The notes under the pieces: generated by a model
Seen by the model: the letters and a program-made list of their open reading frames with translations, nothing else
What the model was told of the DNA's origin: nothing
Databases searched by the model: none
In this document: positions 1 through 4,192 of the stretch, piece by piece
How the letters are laid out: each line of letters starts with the position of its first letter
How positions within the stretch are numbered: position 1 is the stretch's first letter
Source: JBJXGF01 sp046153015
Lineage (GTDB): Bacteria > Actinomycetota > Acidimicrobiia > Acidimicrobiales > CAIXPF01
Reading direction: 5' to 3'
Assembly (NCBI GenBank): GCA_046153015.1
Contig: JBJXGF010000384.1
Span: 1 to 6,050 of the forward strand
Length of the DNA: 6,050 bases
Program-made: the position numbers and the translations under genes

Positions 1-576
1 GCCAACGACGGCGTCGGCGACCACCTGCGTGCGGGCGTCGCCGCCGGCGCCGACGGTCACGAGCACGTCGACCCGGTCGCCGGGCTTCAGCGCGCCGCCG
101 TCGGCCCGGGTGGGGGGCAGCGAGAGCGACAGCGAGCGCAGGGCGGGCTCACTCCCGCCTTCGGCGGCCACGCGCACCGCGCTGCGCTGCACGAGGTCGC
201 CCGGCGCCAGCGGGGCCAGCGCCAACGCCCCGGTCAGCTCCGCGGCCGCGGCGGCCGGGATGAGCTGGGCGGCCTGCTCGGGCGCCAGCTGCGCCCTCAC
301 CGTGATCAGCGCCTCGGCCGGCACCGGCGAGCCGGCGGCGACCGGCACGGCGACGGCCAGGTAGGGCTCACCGCGGTCGCCTTCGGGTGGGGACGCGGCG
401 ACGAAGGCGCCGACGGCGGCGACGGCCACGAGCAGACCGCCCAGCGCGGCGCGTCCTCCGGGGAGCCCCTTGCGCGGTCCGATGCGCAGCGCAGGGCGGC
501 CGTCGGCGCCGCGCTCCCTCCGGCTGTGCGGGAGCATGGGGCCTTCGTCGGCGCCGGCCCCAGGGAGATTCGACAT
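1..576 (-). CDS. SAF-domain protein, CpaB/RcpC-like (3' end off the window)
   Basis: The minus frame is open from ATG 576-574 to the left edge, giving 192 residues with no stop, so the gene is partial. Seen: a polar, Arg-rich cytoplasmic start (about 1-42), one hydrophobic segment (about 43-61), a SAF-like stretch with small hydrophobic strands (about 72-135, ending PGDLVQRSAVR), and a later segment containing LKPGDRVDVLVT (163-174). A (L/V)xPGDRVDVLVT segment after a SAF domain is typical of CpaB/RcpC, the periplasmic or cell-envelope subunit of Flp/Tad pilus systems. Many actinobacterial SAF proteins of this shape lie outside any tad locus, however, and no tad gene is visible here, so a pilus role is inference. 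The topology predicts an N-in anchor with the SAF part outside. The start is the only ATG near the divergent promoter region; its Shine-Dalgarno (GGGG) is weak. Met14 (codon at 537-535) is an alternative start. The gene is transcribed away from the HTH gene. Confidence 0.8.
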   Translation of the reverse strand, partial: MSNLPGAGADEGPMLPHSRRERGADGRPALRIGPRKGLPGGRAALGGLLVAVAAVGAFVAASPPEGDRGEPYLAVAVPVAAGSPVPAEALITVRAQLAPEQAAQLIPAAAAAELTGALALAPLAPGDLVQRSAVRVAAEGGSEPALRSLSLSLPPTRADGGALKPGDRVDVLVTVGAGGDARTQVVADAVVG

Positions 577-594
577 GACACCCCAGTATTTTTG

Positions 595-600
595 ATTATC
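595..600 (-). promoter_or_regulatory. Candidate -10 element of the SAF gene
   Basis: On the minus strand bases 600-595 read GATAAT, five of six matches to TATAAT and rare in such GC-rich DNA. Transcription would begin about 7 bases downstream, giving a leader of roughly 10-12 bases before ATG 576. No good -35 is visible at 17-18 bp (ATACTT or GATACT), which fits a promoter that is weak or activator-dependent. The inverted repeat at 600-620 would occupy its spacer. Confidence 0.4.
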
Positions 601-620
601 TTTCGGACGTGGGCCGAAAG
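600..620. repeat. Perfect 7-bp inverted repeat, candidate operator
   Basis: CTTTCGG (600-606) and CCGAAAG (614-620) are exact reverse complements separated by 7 bases (607-613). The arms lie between the two divergent start codons. On the minus strand the structure is followed by an A-run and on the plus strand by TATCGAAAAG, so it lacks the T-tract of an intrinsic terminator. A binding site for a regulator, perhaps the adjacent HTH protein, is the simplest reading; this is inference. Confidence 0.5.
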
Positions 621-622
621 TA

Positions 623-651
623 TCGAAAAGGCTCCAAATCGCGTATAGGGT
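623..651 (+). promoter_or_regulatory. Candidate promoter of the HTH gene (possibly leaderless)
   Basis: TCGAAA (623-628) matches TTGACA at four of six positions. After a 17-bp spacer comes TAGGGT (646-651), which fits the actinobacterial TANNNT -10. A start site 7-10 bases further on falls at about 658-661, on or next to ATG 661, so the transcript could be leaderless. Alternatively AGGGTGG (647-653), 7 bases before the ATG, could serve as a Shine-Dalgarno of a longer transcript. The sequence does not decide between these. Confidence 0.4.
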
Positions 652-660
652 GGTACGCCT

Positions 661-912
661 ATGAGCTCGTCTGAGATTCGCTGGCTCAGCACCGCTGAGT
701 CCGCTCGGCGGTTGGGGATCACCCCGCGGACGCTCTATCGCTTCATCGACGAGGGCCAGCTGCCCGCGTACCGGTTCGGCCGCGTCATCCGCTTGAAGGA
801 AGCCGAGGTCGACAGCTTCATCGAGTCGTGCCGCATCGAGCCCGGCTCGTTGGAGCACCTCTATCCGGATTCGGCCACCGAGAACTCCGCCACCGAGGCC
901 AGTCGCACGTAG
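661..912 (+). CDS. Small winged HTH regulator, BldC/excisionase (HTH_17) family
   Basis: 83 residues. A MerR-like winged helix-turn-helix fills residues 8-57: WLSTAESARRLGI (helix 1 and turn), TPRTLYRFIDEGQLP (recognition helix, then the wing start) and a wing YRFGRVIRLKEAEV leading to VDSFIES. The motif LYRFIDEGQLPAYRFGR is characteristic of the excisionase-family/BldC group, which in actinobacteria are mostly chromosomal transcription regulators rather than phage excisionases; no phage gene is present here. BldC itself binds DNA as head-to-tail monomers on direct repeats. The conserved part ends near HLYPD (66-70). The remaining tail is Ser/Thr/Glu-rich with an SATE-N-SATE duplication. Start ATG 661 sits right after the candidate promoter. 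The last 52 bases overlap the 3' end of the convergent gene at 861-1505. Its target is unknown; the shared divergent region makes its own promoter and the SAF gene obvious candidates. Confidence 0.85.
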   Translation: MSSSEIRWLSTAESARRLGITPRTLYRFIDEGQLPAYRFGRVIRLKEAEVDSFIESCRIEPGSLEHLYPDSATENSATEASRT

Positions 913-1505
913 ATGACCCGATCTCGCCTACCCTCGGGCCGTAGGGTGGCCACGTCTTGACCAAGCGCCTCGAGCTCGCCGAGGAAGGCCTCGCCGTCGT
1001 CGGTCACGAGCCGCAGCGTGGCCCGGGCTCCCGCGTGCGCGCCGAGCGCAGCGGCGAAGGCGCCCGGTCCGCCCGAGCCGGCCGCCTCCAGGCCGGGGCG
1101 GCGGCCCTGGGGCGCCTCGGGCGAACCCGTCGCCGCGCCGGCGATGGCGGTCACCGCCCGCAGCGCCACCGTCACCAGCCGGCCAGCGCTGCGGATCGTC
1201 ATGCAGTCGGCGCCGGCCTGCACGACCACCCCGTGGTGGGCGCCGCCGGCCGCAGTGCGCACGGTCACCACCGCGGCCGATTCGGCCAAGTCCGCACACA
1301 GGTCTGCGAACGTGGCCTCCTCCTGTGCGGCGGCCCGCAGCCAGCGTTCTCGGCGCCGGCGCGCCACCGCGTCGTCGATGCGGGCCTCGGCGGCGAAGCG
1401 GGCGGCGGCCGCTTCCTCCACCAGCCCGTGCGGCCCGTCCGGCCCGTCTACCGGGGCGCCGGCCGTCGTCTCGTCGTCTCGTCCGCCGTCGTCTGAGGAG
1501 CGCAT
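861..1505 (-). CDS. Unrecognised protein with two small beta-barrel (Sm/SH3-like) repeats
   Basis: 214 residues from ATG 1505-1503 to TAG 863-861. The start is supported by GGTGGAGG (1518-1511, minus) five bases before the ATG; longer in-frame starts would run backwards through phoH and are rejected. Seen: an acidic, Gly-rich N-terminus (1-27), a helix-prone segment (about 28-76) with a basic cluster RRRRERWLR (49-57), then a strand-rich unit (about 79-121), a Gly/Pro/Ala linker, and a second strand-rich unit (about 162-208). The units align: GVVVQAGADCMTIR against GELEALGQDVATLR, each preceded by a (V/A)T(V/L)R strand and followed by a strand pair ending AVTAI or SVAEF. No signal peptide or membrane segment. 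The layout recalls a family of conserved actinobacterial proteins often mislabelled 'Fis family regulator', but I cannot confirm membership. The function is unknown; an RNA- or protein-binding role beside phoH is only inference. The start codon interlocks with that of phoH. Confidence 0.75.
   Translation of the reverse strand: MRSSDDGGRDDETTAGAPVDGPDGPHGLVEEAAAARFAAEARIDDAVARRRRERWLRAAAQEEATFADLCADLAESAAVVTVRTAAGGAHHGVVVQAGADCMTIRSAGRLVTVALRAVTAIAGAATGSPEAPQGRRPGLEAAGSGGPGAFAAALGAHAGARATLRLVTDDGEAFLGELEALGQDVATLRPEGRRDRVIYVRLASVAEFSVAESG
871..900. repeat. Imperfect 15-bp tandem duplication in overlapping 3' ends
   Basis: Units 871-885 and 886-900 agree at 12 of 15 positions, with an exact GCCACCGAG core in each. 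The period is a multiple of three, so it reads as a peptide repeat on both strands: SATE-N-SATE in the HTH protein tail and SVAE-F-SVAE at the end of the two-barrel protein. Confidence 0.6.
1464..1494. repeat. Three copies of CGTCGTCT directly before the phoH RBS
   Basis: CGTCGTCT occurs exactly at 1464-1471, 1472-1479 and 1487-1494; the first two are in tandem and the third abuts the phoH Shine-Dalgarno. The stretch lies within codons 4-14 of the minus-strand gene. The first two copies are 8 bp apart and so fall in different frames there (reading partly as TT and partly as DD), so the repetition is not simply a repeated codon pattern. It lies where the phoH operon promoter or leader should be. 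No clear -10 or -35 is seen. Confidence 0.55.
1495..1500 (+). promoter_or_regulatory. Shine-Dalgarno of phoH
   Basis: GAGGAG, three bases before ATG 1504. The spacing is short, but the match is strong and it decides the phoH start over in-frame upstream ATG codons such as 1018. Confidence 0.65.
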
Positions 1506-2454
1506 GGCAGCCTCCACCGTGAAGATCAGCATCCCCGGCAACCACCTGATGGTGGGCCTGCTCGGCCAACGCGACGAGCTCCTGCGCCTGGTGGAGGATG
1601 CCTTCCCCGGCGCGGAGATCCACGTGCGGGGCAACGAGATCACCGTTGTTGGTGAGGGGGCCGAGCAGGCGGCTCACGTGTTCGAGGAGCTCGTGACGCT
1701 GCTGCAGCGCGGCCACTCCCTCGAGCGGGCCAACGTGCTGCGCAGCATCGACATGGTCCGGGCCAACGAACGGCCCTCGGAGATACTCGGCGCCGAGGTC
1801 ATGCGGGCGGCGCGCGGGCACGCGGTGCGGCCCAAGTCGAGCGGCCAGAAGCGTTACGTCGACGCGATCCGCAAGAACACGATCACCTTCGGCATCGGGC
1901 CGGCCGGCACCGGGAAGAGCTGGCTCGCGGTGGCCTGCGCGGTGCAGGCCCTGCAGGCCAAGGAGGTCGAGCGGATTATCCTCACCCGGCCCGCGGTCGA
2001 AGCCGGCGAGCGCCTCGGGTTCCTCCCGGGCGACCTCATGGCCAAGGTGGACCCATACCTGCGGCCGTTGTACGACGCTTTGTACGACATGGTCGACCCC
2101 GAAGGGGCGCAGCGCCTGTTCGAACGCAGCGCGGTGGAGGTTGCGCCGCTTGCGTTCATGCGGGGGCGCACGCTCAACCGCAGCTTCATCATCCTCGACG
2201 AGGCGCAGAACACCACGCCCGAGCAGATGAAGATGTTCCTCACGCGGATCGGGTTCGGCTCCAAGGCGGTGGTGACCGGCGACCGCACGCAGGTCGACGT
2301 GCCCGGCGGGCGCAGCGGGCTGGCCGGCATCGAGGAGCTGCTGGCCGGGATCGACGAGCTCGAGTTCGTGCACCTCACCAGCGCTGACGTGGTGCGCCAC
2401 CGGATCGTGCAGGACATCGTCGACGCCTACGCCCGGGCGGACAACCCGCGATGA
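1504..2454 (+). CDS. phoH: PhoH-like (YbeZ-type) P-loop ATPase
   Basis: 316 residues, normal for the family. PhoH/YbeZ proteins are cytoplasmic ATPases linked to RNA metabolism; in E. coli YbeZ partners YbeY in 16S rRNA processing. Seen: a KH-like N-terminal domain (about 5-70; LLGQRDELLRLVEDAFPGAEIHVRGNEITVVG spans 19-50 in outline, with RGN at 42-44), then the ATPase core with Walker A GPAGTGKS (132-139), TRPAVEAGERLGFLPGD (161-177), Walker B FIILDEAQN (228-236), sensor VTGDRTQVD (257-265) and the C-terminal VVRHRIVQDIVDAY (296-309). All expected catalytic motifs are intact. The start at 1504 is chosen because homology begins at once (VKISIPGNH) and a good Shine-Dalgarno precedes it; the in-frame upstream extension to 1018 is Ala/Pro/Ser-rich and antisense to a real gene. 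The stop overlaps the ybeY start (ATGA, 2451-2454). First gene of a four-gene operon. Confidence 0.95.
   Translation: MAASTVKISIPGNHLMVGLLGQRDELLRLVEDAFPGAEIHVRGNEITVVGEGAEQAAHVFEELVTLLQRGHSLERANVLRSIDMVRANERPSEILGAEVMRAARGHAVRPKSSGQKRYVDAIRKNTITFGIGPAGTGKSWLAVACAVQALQAKEVERIILTRPAVEAGERLGFLPGDLMAKVDPYLRPLYDALYDMVDPEGAQRLFERSAVEVAPLAFMRGRTLNRSFIILDEAQNTTPEQMKMFLTRIGFGSKAVVTGDRTQVDVPGGRSGLAGIEELLAGIDELEFVHLTSADVVRHRIVQDIVDAYARADNPR
1511..1518 (-). promoter_or_regulatory. Shine-Dalgarno of the minus-strand two-barrel gene
   Basis: On the minus strand bases 1518-1511 read GGTGGAGG, ending five bases before ATG 1505-1503. It lies inside phoH codons 3-5 and fixes the start of the divergent gene. 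Confidence 0.65.
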
Positions 2455-2936
2455 TCGCCCGAGGGGTGTACCGAAGACCGCCCGCGACGCCCGTGGTCGT
2501 CGCCTCGGACCGCAGCAACCTGGCGGGGCTCGAGCCCCAGCGGTGGGCCGGCGTCGCTGAGCAGGTGCTCGCCGCCGAGGGGGTGTCCGGCCCGGGGGAG
2601 CTCAGCCTGACCTTCGTCGCCGAGGCGGAGATGGCGGAGCTCAATGGCGCCCACATGGGCGAGGACGGCCCCACCGACGTGCTCTCGTTCCCCCTCGACG
2701 CCGAGCCCGACCCCGCCGAGCCCTCCGCCCCGCGTCTGCTGGGCGACGTGGTGGTCTGCCCGGCGGTCGCCGCCCGTCAGGCGGCCGAACGAGGCGCGCC
2801 GCTGGCCGAGGAGCTGGCCCTGCTCGTGGTGCACGGCGTGCTGCACGTGCTCGGGTGGGACCACGCCGACGCCGAGGAGGCCCAGGCCATGCGGGCCCGC
2901 GAGAGCAGCCACCTGGCCCGTGTGGCGATGAGATGA
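2451..2936 (+). CDS. ybeY: Endoribonuclease / rRNA maturation factor YbeY
   Basis: 161 residues. YbeY is a zinc-dependent single-strand endoribonuclease needed for 16S rRNA 3'-end maturation and 70S ribosome quality control. Seen: LNGAHMGEDGPTDVLSFP (64-81), LGDVVVCPAVA (97-107) and the zinc motif HGVLHVLGWDH (128-138) with all three His ligands (H128, H132, H138). The residue corresponding to the important Arg of E. coli YbeY (YRGKD) is Met69 here, as in mycobacterial YbeY (WMDLPGPTDV), so this is a lineage feature, not damage. The N-terminus has about 14 extra residues before the first strand (VVVAS). The ATG is kept because it overlaps the phoH stop in ATGA and no strong Shine-Dalgarno exists (only GGGCGG about 10 bases upstream), indicating translation coupled to phoH. 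Its stop overlaps the next start in the same way (2933-2936). Confidence 0.95.
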   Translation: MIARGVYRRPPATPVVVASDRSNLAGLEPQRWAGVAEQVLAAEGVSGPGELSLTFVAEAEMAELNGAHMGEDGPTDVLSFPLDAEPDPAEPSAPRLLGDVVVCPAVAARQAAERGAPLAEELALLVVHGVLHVLGWDHADAEEAQAMRARESSHLARVAMR

Positions 2937-4192
2937 CCGTGTGGCGAGTGGCCGGGCTGATCGGCGCCGTGATGGCGATCGCCGCCCTGGCCGTGCTCAC
3001 GGTGGCCGAGACGGCGCTGCTGGCCACGGCGCGGGCGCGGGCGAACCTGTTCGCCGAGGAGCACCGTCGCGGCGCCGTGGAGTTCCTGGCGCTGCTGGCG
3101 CGGCGAGAACGGGTGCTGCACTCGCTGACCCTGGCTCGCGTCGCGGGACTGATCAGCGCTCCGCTCCTCGCCTGGTTCGCAGCGGCCCCGTTCGGCCCCG
3201 CGCCGGCCGCTGGCGCCGCGGGCGGCGCCGCCGTGCTGGGCGCCCTGCTCGGCGTGGCCGCGGCCCGCACCTACGCCCTCACCCGGGTGGAGGCGGCGGT
3301 GGCGCTCACCCCGCCGGTCGTGCGCTGGCTGAACAAGCTGCCCTTCGTGCGCATCCCGGGCGCGCTCTCCTGGCGGCTCTGCCGCCGGCTGCTGCCCGCC
3401 CCCGAGCGCCGCGACGCCGGAGACGGAGAACAGCAGACGGCGGACGGCGCCCCGAGCGCCGGCGAGCGCGCCGAGGAGGACGAGGACGAGCTGCTCGTGT
3501 CGATCCACGACTTCGCCCACACGATCGTGCGCGAGGTGATGGTCCCCCGGCCCGACATGGTCACGATCCCGGCCGAGTTCCGGGTGCACGACGTGATGGA
3601 GCTGGCCGTGTTCAACGGGTTCAGCCGCTTCCCGGTGACCGGCGAGGGGATCGACGACATCGTCGGCGTGGCGTTCGCGAAGGACCTGATGCGCGCCGAG
3701 CTGGACCACGGCGGGGCCCGGGCGGTGCGCGACGTGATGCGGGAGGTGCGGTTCGTGCCCGAGACCAAACGGGTCGCCGACCTGCTGCGAGACATGCAGG
3801 ACGAGACGTTCCACCTCGCGGTCGTGATCGACGAGTACGGCGGCACGGCCGGGCTCGTCACGCTCGAAGACCTGATCGAGGAGCTGGTGGGGGAGATCAC
3901 CGACGAGTTCGACTTCGCCGAGGCGCTGGTGGAGGACTTGCCTGGCGGAGCGGTGCGGGTGGCCGGCCGCTCACCGGTATGGGAGGTGAACGACCATCTG
4001 GGTGACGCCTTGCCCGAAGGCGACTGGGACACGGTGGGCGGCTTCGTGTTCAGCAGCTTCGGGTACGTGCCCAAAGCGGGAGAGTCGATCATGGTGGGCG
4101 GCCGGCGCCTCGTGGTCGAGCGGGTCGCCGGGCGGCGCATCCAGCGCGTGGTGATCGAGCCGGTCCTGGCCGGTGGCGAGGGGGGGCGGTGA
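2933..4192 (+). CDS. CNNM/CorC-family membrane protein with CBS pair
   Basis: 419 residues. Family members are hemolysin-C/CorC-like proteins implicated in Mg2+ (or Co2+) transport or homeostasis; the E. coli neighbour gene of ybeY, ybeX (corC), is linked to rRNA metabolism. Seen in order: a DUF21-type membrane part (about 1-155) with hydrophobic segments near 5-30, 66-85 and 95-115 and the family AETALL (25-30); a polar acidic linker (about 157-187); a CBS pair (about 195-320) with REVMVPRPDM (200-209), SRFPV (231-235), HLAVVIDEYGGTAGLVTLED (294-313) and EELVGEI (316-322); and a CorC_HlyC domain (about 335-412) with DTVGGFVFSSFGYVP (366-380). The CBS and CorC parts are textbook. The membrane part is short and lacks the usual GExxPK signature. 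Start ATG 2933 overlaps the ybeY stop in ATGA; an in-frame start at 2855 lies inside ybeY and is rejected. The stop overlaps era (GTGA). Confidence 0.9.
   Translation: MTVWRVAGLIGAVMAIAALAVLTVAETALLATARARANLFAEEHRRGAVEFLALLARRERVLHSLTLARVAGLISAPLLAWFAAAPFGPAPAAGAAGGAAVLGALLGVAAARTYALTRVEAAVALTPPVVRWLNKLPFVRIPGALSWRLCRRLLPAPERRDAGDGEQQTADGAPSAGERAEEDEDELLVSIHDFAHTIVREVMVPRPDMVTIPAEFRVHDVMELAVFNGFSRFPVTGEGIDDIVGVAFAKDLMRAELDHGGARAVRDVMREVRFVPETKRVADLLRDMQDETFHLAVVIDEYGGTAGLVTLEDLIEELVGEITDEFDFAEALVEDLPGGAVRVAGRSPVWEVNDHLGDALPEGDWDTVGGFVFSSFGYVPKAGESIMVGGRRLVVERVAGRRIQRVVIEPVLAGGEGGR
4178..4183 (+). promoter_or_regulatory. Shine-Dalgarno of era within a G7 run
   Basis: GAGGGG ends five bases before GTG 4189. 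It is part of a run of seven G (4180-4186) that also encodes the Gly-Gly near the end of the upstream protein. It supports the GTG start. Confidence 0.5.

Larger units (their letters stand above)
577..660. promoter_or_regulatory. Divergent control region between SAF gene and HTH gene
   Basis: This is the only non-coding stretch in the window and is clearly richer in A/T than its surroundings. It must carry promoters for both the minus-strand SAF gene and the plus-strand HTH gene within 84 bases. It holds a perfect inverted repeat (600-620), three same-direction YCSAAA boxes (614-619, 623-628, 633-638) and a plausible -10 for each direction. The hairpin-like repeat is not followed by a T-run in either direction, so it looks like an operator rather than a terminator. 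Confidence 0.7.

Noticed and set aside
661..912. HTH protein as a phage or plasmid excisionase
   Set aside because: No integrase, attachment-site repeat or other mobile gene is nearby; the family name is historical and BldC-like chromosomal regulators share the fold.
930..947. Small hairpin ACCCT-N8-AGGGT 17 bases after the HTH stop, as a terminator
   Set aside because: Only 5 bp of stem, no T-tract, and it lies inside the coding region of the convergent gene.
957..1496. 179-residue plus-strand open frame opposite the two-barrel gene
   Set aside because: Gly/Arg/His-rich composition, no start signal and no domain; the minus strand has the Shine-Dalgarno, a balanced composition and an internal protein repeat.
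1018..1503. In-frame upstream extension of phoH (start at 1018)
   Set aside because: The added 162 residues are Ala/Pro/Ser/Arg-rich without motifs and are antisense to the better-supported 861-1505 gene; family homology and a good Shine-Dalgarno fit ATG 1504.
928..2400. 490-residue minus-strand open frame antisense to phoH
   Set aside because: High-GC shadow: His/Arg/Gly/Ala-biased composition with no recognisable domain, lying opposite intact PhoH motifs.
2644..2700. Loss of the key YbeY Arg as a sign of an inactive enzyme
   Set aside because: Mycobacterial YbeY also has Met at this place (WMDLPGPTDV), and the three zinc His residues are intact here.
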